Source: Acidisphaera sp. L21 (GTDB taxonomy: Bacteria; Pseudomonadota; Alphaproteobacteria; Acetobacterales; Acetobacteraceae). Taken from it: 32,987 bases of DNA. A program made the translations under genes and the position numbers. Within the stretch, counting starts at the first letter, position 1. Every line of letters starts with the position of its first letter. Under the pieces are notes generated by a model. That model saw nothing but the letters and a program-made list of their open reading frames with translations. It was not told the DNA's origin and did not search any database. Location: the NCBI RefSeq assembly GCF_009765685.1, contig NZ_LMUY01000059.1, forward strand, positions 1 through 32,987, read 5' to 3'. This document shows, one piece after another, positions 16,314 to 23,583 of this stretch.

Positions 16314-16492
16314 TGGACGAGGCTGCGATCACTGCCCGGCTCGACGCGCTGGGGCTGCGGCTGGCGCCGTCCGAACGGCCCGCTTTCGCGGTTCTCATCG
16401 CCGATATGGAATCGGCTTCCGCCATCGCGGCCCAACCGCTGCAGCCGGTGGAAGAACCGGCCGCCGTGCTGCGCCTGACGCCAGCGCGCTGA
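16313..16492 (+). CDS. AtzG/GatC-like small amidase subunit (59 aa)
   Basis: This is the third small AtzG-like protein: MDEAAITARLDALGLRLAPS, then a second helix (FAVLIADMESASAIA), then the arm QPVEEPAAVLRLTPAR. ATG 16313 is 7 nt after AGGAG (16301-16305); an ATG at 16310 would be only 4 nt away. It overlaps the amidase 3 stop by 1 nt and ends 1 nt before the next small gene. It could serve amidase 3, amidase 4 or the partnerless amidase 2. The two adjacent small genes look too different to be a recent duplication. Confidence 0.7.
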   Translation: MDEAAITARLDALGLRLAPSERPAFAVLIADMESASAIAAQPLQPVEEPAAVLRLTPAR

Positions 16493-16493
16493 T

Positions 16494-16703
16494 ATGCCCG
16501 ATCATACCGAGGCAGACATCGATGCCGACTTCGCCTCTGCCATGCGGCGGAGCGGCGTGACACTGGATGCGGATCGCTTGCCCGGCATGCGCGAATCCTA
16601 CCTGCGCTATCTGGAGTTTGTACGGGTCCTGGATGAACCGCTTTCCTACACCGACGAGCCGGCCATTGCCCTGCACCTGCAACCCACGCTGGTGAAGGCA
16701 TGA
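16494..16703 (+). CDS. AtzG/GatC-like small amidase subunit (69 aa)
   Basis: This is the fourth small AtzG-like protein, slightly longer than the others. It has a first helix DADFASAMRRSGVTLDADRL, a second helix MRESYLRYLEFVRVLDEPL, and the arm YTDEPAIALHLQPTLVKA, which matches the GatC/AtzG tail. The ATG at 16494 lies 1 nt after the stop of the preceding small gene, and its TGA overlaps the amidase 4 ATG by 4 nt, making it the natural partner of amidase 4. It is cytoplasmic, with no signal peptide or membrane segment. Confidence 0.74.
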   Translation: MPDHTEADIDADFASAMRRSGVTLDADRLPGMRESYLRYLEFVRVLDEPLSYTDEPAIALHLQPTLVKA

Positions 16704-18088
16704 CCCCGCCACCCGTCCCAGGCCTGGCCGAAGCGTCGCGGGAGATCGCTGCCGGGCACCTCTCCCCGGGCGATTTGCTGGACGCCACCCTCGCGCGCAT
16801 CCAAGCGCTGGATCCGGCGCTGCACGCCTTCATCGAAATCACCGGCGACCGCGCCCGCACGGCGGCCCGCAAGGCGGAGCAGGAGATCCATGACGGCGTG
16901 GCGCGCGGCCCGCTGCATGGCATTCCCTACGGTTTGAAGGATCTCTACGACGCCGCCGGGCTGCGCACGACCTGCCATTCGCGGGTGCTGCTGCAGAACA
17001 TGGCGATGACGGACTCGGACGCCACGACCAAGCTGGATGGCGCCGGCATGATGCTGATGGGCAAGCTGTCCACGCATGAATTCGCCATCGGCGCACCAAA
17101 CCCGGACCTGCCATTTCCCTGCGCCTGCAACCCCTGGAATGTCGAGCATTTTGCCGGCGGCTCATCCTCCGGCTCCGGCGCCGCCGTGGCGTCCGGCATG
17201 TTGCCGCTGGCGATGGGCACGGATACCGGCGGCTCGATCCGCTTGCCGGCCGCCTACACCGGCATTGTCGGGCTGAAGCCGACCTACGGCCGGTTGAGCC
17301 GGTTCGGCGTGGTGCCACTGGCGTTCAGCATGGATCACGCCGGGCCGCTGACCCGCACGGTGGAGGATTGTGCGCTCGCCATGCAGGCACTGGCAGGGTA
17401 CGACCCTCGCGACCCCGGATCGGCCGATATTCCCGTCCCGGACTACCTGGCGGAGTTGAAGGCCGGCGTAAAGGGCCTGCGCATCGGCTATGCCCGCGCG
17501 TTCAATGCCGAAGCTGGCGTGGATGCGGAGGAATCCGCCGCATTGGACGCAGCGGCGGAGGTTCTGCGCGGCCTGGGCGCGGAGGTGGAGGAGGTGGTTC
17601 TGCCATCCCGCGCCCGGTTCAACGCGGCTGGCTGGACAGTCATCCAATCCGAATCATTTGCCGTCCACGCGCGCGACTTGCGCACCCGCCCGCACGATTA
17701 CGCCCGCACCACGCGGGAGCGGATTTTGCTGGGCGCCTTCGTCACCGGCCAGGAATACGTCCAGGCGCAACGGCTGCGCCGGGTGATCGCGCTGGAGGTG
17801 GACCGGCTGTTGCAGGACTATGACGCGCTGATCGTCGCCCCGTTCACGGGCGCCGCGCCAAAGCTGACCGCGGTCGAGCATACGCCGTTGCGCCGCGACC
17901 AGCCCCTGACGGTGCTTCAAAACGTGACCGGCCATCCCGCGCTGTGCCAGCCTTGCGGCATGTCGGCCAACGGGCTGCCACTATCGCTGCAACTGATGGG
18001 CCGCCAATTCGGCGAGGCCGGCCTGATGCGGATCGCTTACGCGTATGAGCAGGCGGCCGGCTGGCACGAGAAACGGCCACCGGTTTAG
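16700..18088 (+). CDS. Amidase-signature enzyme 4 (462 aa)
   Basis: This is the fourth Ser-cisSer-Lys amidase. Lys80 in GLKDLYDAAGL, cis-Ser155 in GGSSSGSGAAVASG and the nucleophile Ser179 in GTDTGGSIRLPAAYTG are all present. It shares GTDTGGS and GIVGLKPTYG with amidase 1, and differs from amidases 2 and 3, which have GSDTGGSIRGPAA, so the four fall roughly into two pairs. ATG 16700 overlaps the upstream small gene (ATGA). It is the last gene of the operon beginning at dppB and is followed by a strong hairpin. Substrate unknown; GatA function is unlikely without GatB. Confidence 0.9.
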   Translation: MTPPPVPGLAEASREIAAGHLSPGDLLDATLARIQALDPALHAFIEITGDRARTAARKAEQEIHDGVARGPLHGIPYGLKDLYDAAGLRTTCHSRVLLQNMAMTDSDATTKLDGAGMMLMGKLSTHEFAIGAPNPDLPFPCACNPWNVEHFAGGSSSGSGAAVASGMLPLAMGTDTGGSIRLPAAYTGIVGLKPTYGRLSRFGVVPLAFSMDHAGPLTRTVEDCALAMQALAGYDPRDPGSADIPVPDYLAELKAGVKGLRIGYARAFNAEAGVDAEESAALDAAAEVLRGLGAEVEEVVLPSRARFNAAGWTVIQSESFAVHARDLRTRPHDYARTTRERILLGAFVTGQEYVQAQRLRRVIALEVDRLLQDYDALIVAPFTGAAPKLTAVEHTPLRRDQPLTVLQNVTGHPALCQPCGMSANGLPLSLQLMGRQFGEAGLMRIAYAYEQAAGWHEKRPPV

Positions 18089-18123
18089 CTCAGCCCGTAA
18101 CGCGGGAAGGGTGTTTATCACGC

Positions 18124-18175
18124 ATCGACCCGTCCCGCCGCACGGCCTGCAAGTCGTGCGGCGGGACGGGTCGAT
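18124..18175. terminator. Strong hairpin between convergent genes (21-bp perfect stem)
   Basis: Bases 18124-18144 are exactly complementary to 18155-18175. One further G-U and one C-G pair inside would leave a 6-base loop. It sits between the amidase 4 stop (18088) and the stop of the minus-strand SIMPL gene (18194), so it can act in both directions. No run of T follows on either strand, so it may be a bidirectional terminator or an RNA-end stabiliser. Confidence 0.6.
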
Positions 18176-18193
18176 TGGTATTGAAATAGCCGC

Positions 18194-18877
18194 CTACGGC
18201 TTCAGCACGTAGTCCGCCGAGACCGAGGCGGTCACATCCTCCTGTGACGCGGTGGCCTGCGGAGCGGGTGCGGCCATGCGGGCCATCGCCATGGCGGGAA
18301 AGGCCCGTGGCGGGACGGAGGTGCTGTCCAGCCGCACGTCTTGGATATGGTCTAGATGCAGCCCCAGCGCTTCCGCGGCCGATGCGGCGCGGGCTTGCAG
18401 CGACTTAAGCGCCTCCGTGGTCGCCTGCTCGTGCGCCTTGCGCCGCAATGCCGGCGACACCTCCCAGTCCAGCGACCCGGCAGCCAGCCCCTGTTGCTGC
18501 AGCTTGCCCACCAGGTCCAACAGCGCCGGGCCCTCGCTGCTGCGGAGTTCCAGCGTCTGCTGTGCCGTCCAGCCGGTGCGCTTGTCGTCCAGCGGGCCGA
18601 CGGAGTAGCCGACGGCGCGGGCCTCGACCCCGGCGACGGCGGTGGACGTGCTCATGCCGGTCGCGATCATGCTGTTGACGAGGCGCTGCGCCGCGGCTGG
18701 GGAGCGTGCGGTGTTCAGCGCCAGCATGTCCGCCACCAACTGGTCCGGCGTCACCTGCACCGTGCCGGTGGCGGAGAGGTGCAGCAGCATCGGCGCGGGC
18801 GCCGTTTGCGCCATCGCCACCTGGCTGCACAGCATGCCGCCGATGATCGCCGCCACTGTCCATGTCGATTGCGTCAT
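18194..18877 (-). CDS. Secreted SIMPL-domain (DUF541) protein (227 aa)
   Basis: This is a periplasmic or outer-envelope protein of the SIMPL/DUF541 family (oxidative-stress-protected Omp28/YggE-like group), of unclear biochemical role. The N-terminus MTQSTWTVAAIIGGMLCSQVAMAQ is a Sec signal peptide with likely cleavage after AMA or AMAQ. The mature part begins with LHLSATGTVQVTPDQLVADM, the usual first strand pair of the domain (G-V-x-V-x-PD). A long alanine-rich helix (about 150-175) follows, then a C-terminal strand ending ADYVLKP. ATG 18877 has AGGGG upstream; the frame extends to 18964 without family-like sequence. It stands alone, convergent with the amidase operon, and has no clear link to amide metabolism. 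Confidence 0.85.
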   Translation of the reverse strand: MTQSTWTVAAIIGGMLCSQVAMAQTAPAPMLLHLSATGTVQVTPDQLVADMLALNTARSPAAAQRLVNSMIATGMSTSTAVAGVEARAVGYSVGPLDDKRTGWTAQQTLELRSSEGPALLDLVGKLQQQGLAAGSLDWEVSPALRRKAHEQATTEALKSLQARAASAAEALGLHLDHIQDVRLDSTSVPPRAFPAMAMARMAAPAPQATASQEDVTASVSADYVLKP

Positions 18878-18997
18878 GCCTATTCCCCTGCCCGTAGCGA
18901 CATCAGAGTTGGCCGCCTCTGTGGTAGGATGATGGCGAAGACCCGGTCTATGCTGCGCCGCCAAACTGGAAATCCCGTTAATGGCGGGAAAGATATT

Positions 18998-19020
18998 GCG
19001 CGCCCTACGATAGGGCGCGC
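18998..19020 (-). terminator. Terminator hairpin after the D-aminoacylase gene
   Basis: GCGCGCCCTA (18998-19007) and TAGGGCGCGC (19011-19020) form a 10-bp perfect stem with a 3-base loop, directly after the TAA stop of the minus-strand gene. On that strand it is followed by AATATCTTT, a weak U tract. Confidence 0.7.
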
Positions 19021-19021
19021 C

Positions 19022-20470
19022 TTACCGGTTGCGGGTAATCAACCGCCCCGGCTTCTCCCCTGTCACCTTCCCCGCGGCGAAGGTGGACACGCCGTTGGCC
19101 CAAACCTCCTCGATTCCTTCGGACATCAGCGTCGATTCCTCGAACGTCGCCTTGTCGATGACGGTCGCCGGGTCGAACAACACCAGATCGGCGAACGCAC
19201 CCGGGCGGATCGCGCCGCGGTCGAGCATGCCGTACACGGCGGCCGTGCGCCCCGTCATCTTGTGCACAGCGGTTTCCAGATCCAGCAGCCCAAGCTGGCG
19301 CGTGTACAGCCCCAGCACGCGCGGGAAGGTGCCCCATAGGCGCGGATGCGGCACCGTGTCGTGCGGCAACCCGTCCGACCCAATCATCGACAACGGATGG
19401 CGCATGATGCGGCGCACGTCCTCCTCGTCCATCTGGAACGTCATCGCCCCGGCGGGGAGCAGCTTGGTGGCGGCAGTGTGCTGGTCGGTGTTCCAGCGGC
19501 GCGCGACCTCGCTCAAATCCTTGCCGGCCATTTCCGGGAACGGCACCGACCAGGTGATCACCGTGCGCAAATCCGGCCGCAGCGTCTCCGGCCGCAGCAC
19601 CGTCGACCCGGCGGGATACGGATACATGTCGAACGCCACGTCTTGCATGCTGGCCGCCGCCTCGATCAACGCCAGCGTCTGCACCGACCGCCCGTAATTC
19701 TCCGGCAGCGAGCATTTGTGGTGGCTGATCACCACCGGCAGGCCCAGCCGGTTGCCGATCTTCACCGTCTCCTCGATGGAGGCGCAAACCTGGTCGGCCT
19801 CGTTGCGCATGTGGGTCACGTAGATCCCGTCCCGCGCCTTCATCCCCTCCGCCACTGCAATCACCTCGGCCGTCGGCGCATGCGAATTCAGCCCGTAATA
19901 CAACCCGGTGGAAAAGCCGGACGCACCCTCCGCCATCGACTGCTTCACGCGCAGCCGCATCGTCTCGATCTCGGAGTCCTTGGCTGGGCGGTACACGTCG
20001 CCATCCATCGCCTGCACGCGCAGCGTCTGGTGGCCGACCAGGGCGTAGGTATTCACCTCGCACCCACGCTTGCGCAACTCGTTCGCATAGTCGCCAAAAC
20101 TGTCGAAGGTCCACCAGCTCTCGTCACCCAGCAGATCCAGCGGCGGCGGCGGCCGCGTCGTCATGCGCGCCGGTGACAAACTCACCCCGCAATTGCCCAC
20201 CACCACGCTGGTGACACCCTGGCTGATCTTGCACGTCATGCAGGACGGCCCGCACAGCACGGCGCGATCGTCATGCGTGTGCGCGTCGATGAAGCCGGGT
20301 GCGATCACCTTGCCCGTGCCGATCACCTCGCGGTCCGCACTAGACCCGCCTAAATCGCCCACGCCGACGATACGGTCCCCTGCGACGCCCACATCCCCGA
20401 TGGTACGCGGCGCACCGCTACCGTCGATGATCGTGGCGTCACGGATAATCAGGTCGCACCGAAGGGACAT
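19022..20470 (-). CDS. D-aminoacylase / N-acyl-D-amino-acid deacylase (482 aa)
   Basis: This is a metal-dependent amidohydrolase that removes the acyl group from N-acyl-D-amino acids. The metal ligands of the family are all visible: the HxH pair at His64/His66 in GFIDAHTHDD, bridging Cys94 in VVVGNCGVS, His220 in VTHMRNE, His250 in VVISHHKC, and the catalytic Asp366 in MIGSDGLPHD. Their spacing is essentially that of characterised D-aminoacylases. The length is normal. The ATG at 20470 (MSLRCDLIIRDATIIDGSG) is the conserved N-terminus; the frame is open upstream into the flavin oxidoreductase gene but without family sequence. The gene is last in a unit with the LLM oxidoreductase and nitroreductase. 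A dihydropyrimidinase-like activity is a less likely alternative. Confidence 0.92.
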   Translation of the reverse strand: MSLRCDLIIRDATIIDGSGAPRTIGDVGVAGDRIVGVGDLGGSSADREVIGTGKVIAPGFIDAHTHDDRAVLCGPSCMTCKISQGVTSVVVGNCGVSLSPARMTTRPPPPLDLLGDESWWTFDSFGDYANELRKRGCEVNTYALVGHQTLRVQAMDGDVYRPAKDSEIETMRLRVKQSMAEGASGFSTGLYYGLNSHAPTAEVIAVAEGMKARDGIYVTHMRNEADQVCASIEETVKIGNRLGLPVVISHHKCSLPENYGRSVQTLALIEAAASMQDVAFDMYPYPAGSTVLRPETLRPDLRTVITWSVPFPEMAGKDLSEVARRWNTDQHTAATKLLPAGAMTFQMDEEDVRRIMRHPLSMIGSDGLPHDTVPHPRLWGTFPRVLGLYTRQLGLLDLETAVHKMTGRTAAVYGMLDRGAIRPGAFADLVLFDPATVIDKATFEESTLMSEGIEEVWANGVSTFAAGKVTGEKPGRLITRNR

Positions 20471-20535
20471 CGCAGCAGGTCTCCGTCTACAGAATTCGGC
20501 GGGGACAATGCCCCAGATCACCCGGCGCCGCCAAT

Positions 20536-21846
20536 TCAGGCACGCAGCCGGTCCCGCAGGGTCGCACCGGGCCCATATTCCTTCTGCACCAGCCCCCGGC
20601 GCTGCAACTCCGGCACCACCAACCGCCCGAACTCCTCGAACATCGTGGGCGATACGGTGGGCCACACGGCAAACCCATCGCAGCCCCCGGCCTCGAACAC
20701 CGCCTGCATCTGGTCGGCCACGGATTGCGCGGTGCCGACCATCACCTTGCGCGGCCGCCGCACCGCCTGGGCGTAGCTGATCCCCTCCTTGGCCGCACGC
20801 TGCTTCATCGTGTCCTCGATCCCGGTAATCCCCGCGCCACCCTGCACCGCGGCCACCTCGTCCGGCGTCTGGTGCTTGGCTAGGTCCGCGCCCAGCATGG
20901 TGGAGTTGTGCGCCAGCACCAGGTCGGCATCCGCCAGCGCGTCCAGCGCATCGGCCTTCTCCTGCGCGATCGCCTCCGTCTCGCCGATGACGACGCCGAG
21001 CGATTTGCACACCGCACAATGTTCCGGTGGCCGATTGAACGCGGCCATCCGGCTCTTGATGTCCTGGGTGAACGCGACGTTCTCCTCGATCCCCCCGCCA
21101 CCGCTGGCGAAGATCATCTCCGCCCATCGCGCCGCGAAGGTCCGCCCCCGGTCGGACGACCCGGCCTGGAGGAACACCGGCCGGGTCTGCGGGCTGCGCG
21201 GCATCGCCAACGGCCCGCGGGTGCGCACGTATTTGCCCTCGTAATCGGCGTAACGGATCTTCTCCGGGTCGGCGAACACCCCGGACTCACGGTCCAGCAC
21301 CAGCGCGTCGTCGTCCCAGCATTCCCACAGCGCGTTGCACGCCTCCAACACCTCGTCCGCCTGGTCGTAGCGCAACCCCTTGGCCGGCAAGCTGTCCATG
21401 CCGAAATTGCGTGCCTCCATGTCCGTGGCGGACGTCACCACGTTCCAGGCCGCCCGCCCCTGCGTCAGGATGTCCAGCGAGGCCAGCATCCGCGCCAGCA
21501 GATACGGCGGGTGGAACGTGGTGGACAGCGTCGCCCCCAGCCCGAGATGCGTGGTCACCCGCGCCATCAGCGGCAGCACCAGCATCGGGTCCAGATAGCT
21601 GATTTGCCCGCCGCGCTGGATATACGTGCGGAACGTCCCGCCATACACATCCGGCAGCCCGAACGTGTCGGCGAAGAACCCGGCGTCGAACTTCGCCTCC
21701 TCCAGCGTGCGGGCCAATTGCTCGTAACGCCGCGGGTCGAAGATGTCGTGCAGCGCCGCCGCCGGGTGACGCCAGCCGCCGGCATGGCTGGCGGTTGGGC
21801 CCGTCTTCAAATAGGCGACGAGCTTCATCCGGCGCTTGTCGGGCAC
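20536..21846 (-). CDS. LLM-class flavin monooxygenase, NtaA/SnaA/DszA type (436 aa)
   Basis: This is a bacterial luciferase-fold FMNH2-dependent monooxygenase of the NtaA/SnaA/SoxA group, which oxidises nitrilotriacetate, EDTA, sulfones and similar compounds. The diagnostic run is LDPMLVLPLMARVTTHLGLG followed by STTFHPPYLLARMLASLD and TQGRAAWNVVTS. The N-terminus KLVAYLKTGPT-HAGGWRHP is typical. The GTG at 21846 is preferred because GGAGAA precedes it by 4 nt; ATG 21828 (MKLVAYL) and ATG 21882 are alternatives. The gene is 65 nt upstream of the D-aminoacylase gene and 61 nt downstream of the nitroreductase, which might supply reduced flavin. The real substrate is unknown. Confidence 0.88.
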   Translation of the reverse strand: MPDKRRMKLVAYLKTGPTASHAGGWRHPAAALHDIFDPRRYEQLARTLEEAKFDAGFFADTFGLPDVYGGTFRTYIQRGGQISYLDPMLVLPLMARVTTHLGLGATLSTTFHPPYLLARMLASLDILTQGRAAWNVVTSATDMEARNFGMDSLPAKGLRYDQADEVLEACNALWECWDDDALVLDRESGVFADPEKIRYADYEGKYVRTRGPLAMPRSPQTRPVFLQAGSSDRGRTFAARWAEMIFASGGGGIEENVAFTQDIKSRMAAFNRPPEHCAVCKSLGVVIGETEAIAQEKADALDALADADLVLAHNSTMLGADLAKHQTPDEVAAVQGGAGITGIEDTMKQRAAKEGISYAQAVRRPRKVMVGTAQSVADQMQAVFEAGGCDGFAVWPTVSPTMFEEFGRLVVPELQRRGLVQKEYGPGATLRDRLRA

Positions 21847-21850
21847 GAGG

Positions 21851-21856
21851 TTCTCC
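21851..21856 (-). promoter_or_regulatory. Ribosome-binding site favouring a GTG start for the LLM gene
   Basis: On the minus strand GGAGAA is followed after 4 nt by GTG 21846. Neither ATG 21828 nor ATG 21882 has a comparable site. Confidence 0.5.
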
Positions 21857-21907
21857 AATCCGGTTACGCAAACCCGGCCCATGCACGCTTCGCGCCGGGC
21901 CGCCGGG

Positions 21908-22594
21908 TCATGTGTCGCGGAAGCTGGCGAACTCCGCCAGGGGCGCCCGTTCCGCGATGACTTGGTTCGCCACCGCCTCGTGATCCGCCCAGCCCAGCGC
22001 CAGGCCGCATAGCACCAGCTCCTCATCCGGCAGGGCAAGTTGGTCGCGTATGATGGCATGGTATCCGGCGAAGGCAGCTTGCGGGCAGGTATCCAGGCCG
22101 AAGCCGCGGGCGGCGGTCATGATGTTCTGCATGAACATGCCGATATCCAGGTACGCGCCCAGTCCCAACCGGCGATCGAGTGTGAAGATCATCCCGACCG
22201 GGGCGCCGAAGAACCGGAAGTTCTGGTCGTGCCAGCCCCGTGCGCCTTCCCGATCCCCCTTCACGATCCCCAGAAGCCCGTACAACTGCCAGCCGATCGT
22301 GCGCCGCCGGGTTATGTAGGGCTCGGGCATCATGTCGGAATAATAGGGGTATTCCGGCCTCGGTTCCGCCGCCCCGGTGGTGCGGTCGGCCATGATGGCG
22401 TCGCTCAGCCGGGTCTTGGCCGCCCCCGTCAGCACGGTCACGCGCCAGGGCTGCGTGTTGGTAGCGCTGGGTGCCCGGGCCGCCGCAGTCAGGATCGTCT
22501 CCACGGTCTCGCGCGGCACTGCATCGCTGCGGAACCCGCGGATGCTGCGCCGGCTGTTGAGGGCGGCGAGAACGGCGGCTTCGTCATGGACCAA
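21908..22594 (-). CDS. Nitroreductase-family FMN oxidoreductase (228 aa)
   Basis: This is an FMN-binding NAD(P)H oxidoreductase of the nitroreductase superfamily. The phosphate-binding RRSIRGF is near residues 15-21 and is followed by APSATNTQPWRV (about 41-52), the hallmark of the family. A later GLGAYLDIGMFMQNIMTAA helix builds the dimer and flavin site. The start is TTG 22594, supported by AAGGAG 8 nt upstream. It heads the minus-strand unit with the LLM monooxygenase and D-aminoacylase and is divergent from the AroM-LuxR gene across only 62 nt. Possible roles are reduction of a nitro or unsaturated substrate, or supply of FMNH2 to the monooxygenase; the latter is inference from position. 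Confidence 0.88.
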   Translation of the reverse strand: MVHDEAAVLAALNSRRSIRGFRSDAVPRETVETILTAAARAPSATNTQPWRVTVLTGAAKTRLSDAIMADRTTGAAEPRPEYPYYSDMMPEPYITRRRTIGWQLYGLLGIVKGDREGARGWHDQNFRFFGAPVGMIFTLDRRLGLGAYLDIGMFMQNIMTAARGFGLDTCPQAAFAGYHAIIRDQLALPDEELVLCGLALGWADHEAVANQVIAERAPLAEFASFRDT

Positions 22595-22602
22595 ATTGGG
22601 AT

Positions 22603-22608
22603 CTCCTT
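22603..22608 (-). promoter_or_regulatory. Ribosome-binding site deciding a TTG start (nitroreductase)
   Basis: On the minus strand AAGGAG lies 8 nt before TTG 22594. The next in-frame candidates are well inside the conserved region. Confidence 0.7.
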
Positions 22609-22656
22609 CGCGTCGCAGGTGACACTAGCGCAAATGGCCTGTCTCATGGCACCGCC

Positions 22657-23583
22657 ATGCCGGAGCCCCCACCCCGCCCCCGACTTGCCTTCGTCACCAT
22701 CGGCCAGGCGCCGCGGGATGACGTGGTGACGGAATTGCTGGCTCTGCTCGGCCACCCGGATGTGCAGGCGGCGCAATTCGGCGCCCTGGACGGCGTGCCC
22801 GATGCGGAAATCGCCGCGCATCCACCTGGCACGCGGGAAGGCAAGCTCTACACCCGCCTCGCCTCCGGCGATCACGTCGTCATCGGCGCCGGCTTCGTCG
22901 CCCGGCGCCTCAAGCCCCTCTTGCTCCGGCTGGATGAGGCCGGGTTCGACCTGATCGTGCTCATCAGCACCGGCGTGTTCGAGCCGGTCCGTTTGCGCAC
23001 CCCCTTCGTGCACGGCCAATTGGTGGTGGATGCCTGGATCGCCGCCCTGGTGATGGGGGACTGCGCCCTCGGCCTCATCTACCCGCTGGCGCAGCAGCAC
23101 CGCGACTTCGCCCACGGCACGCTGATCCAGAATGCGGAAGCCGTCGCTTCCACCGGCGAGGCGGCGGTGCTCGCGGACGCCGCCGCCAAGCTGGCCAAGG
23201 CCGAACTGATCCTGATGCACTCCGTTGGCTATACCGAGGCGATGGCCCGGCAGGTGGCGGCGCAAACCCACCGCCCCGTCGTCACGGCCCGGCGCATCCT
23301 GGCCGGCGCCATCCGCCTGCATCTGGCCGATGTGACGGAGCGCCAGTCCGTGTCCGCCCCGTCCGCGATGATCGACCGCCTGCCCGAGGGCGCGGACCGC
23401 CTGACCCGGCGCGAGCGGGACGTGCTGGCCGCGGTGCTGGACGGCGAGGGCAATAAGGCGATCGGCCGCCAATTGGGCATCAGCCACCGCACGGTCGAGA
23501 TTCACCGCGCCCGCGCGCTGGCCAAGCTGAATGCCACCTCGACTACCGACCTGATCCGCCGGGTGCTCATCGCCGGAGGCTAG
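22657..23583 (+). CDS. AroM-domain protein fused to a LuxR-type HTH domain (308 aa)
   Basis: This is a two-domain protein. Residues about 9-222 are an AroM-family domain, clearly alignable with the stand-alone AroM encoded next door (AFVTIGQAPR, GFDLIVLI-TGVF, MHSVGYTEAM). Residues about 248-305 are a LuxR/FixJ-type helix-turn-helix: LTRRERDVLAAV, GNKAIGRQLGISHRTVEIHR, ALAKLNATSTTDLIRR. A short linker (about 223-247) joins them. The neighbour's cysteines in LLCTGVF and MHCIGYTEAM are Ser104 and Ser189 here. This suggests a one-component regulator in which an AroM domain has become a ligand sensor, likely controlling the adjacent AroM/hydantoinase/OPT genes. There is no receiver domain or phosphorylation site. 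ATG 22657 has no strong ribosome-binding site. Confidence 0.85.
   Translation: MPEPPPRPRLAFVTIGQAPRDDVVTELLALLGHPDVQAAQFGALDGVPDAEIAAHPPGTREGKLYTRLASGDHVVIGAGFVARRLKPLLLRLDEAGFDLIVLISTGVFEPVRLRTPFVHGQLVVDAWIAALVMGDCALGLIYPLAQQHRDFAHGTLIQNAEAVASTGEAAVLADAAAKLAKAELILMHSVGYTEAMARQVAAQTHRPVVTARRILAGAIRLHLADVTERQSVSAPSAMIDRLPEGADRLTRRERDVLAAVLDGEGNKAIGRQLGISHRTVEIHRARALAKLNATSTTDLIRRVLIAGG

Noticed and set aside
6137-18088. The amidases as GatA with GatC, i.e. a tRNA-dependent amidotransferase
   Set aside because: No GatB gene is present, there are four diverged copies, and they are linked to a transporter; a catabolic AtzE/AtzG-like role fits better.
18086-18093. TAGCTCAG resembling a tRNA D-arm
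   Set aside because: It overlaps the amidase 4 stop codon, and no acceptor stem, anticodon arm or T-arm follows.
20471-21127. N-terminal extension of the D-aminoacylase frame into the LLM gene
   Set aside because: The extension is another frame of the LLM gene; the conserved D-aminoacylase N-terminus begins at 20470.
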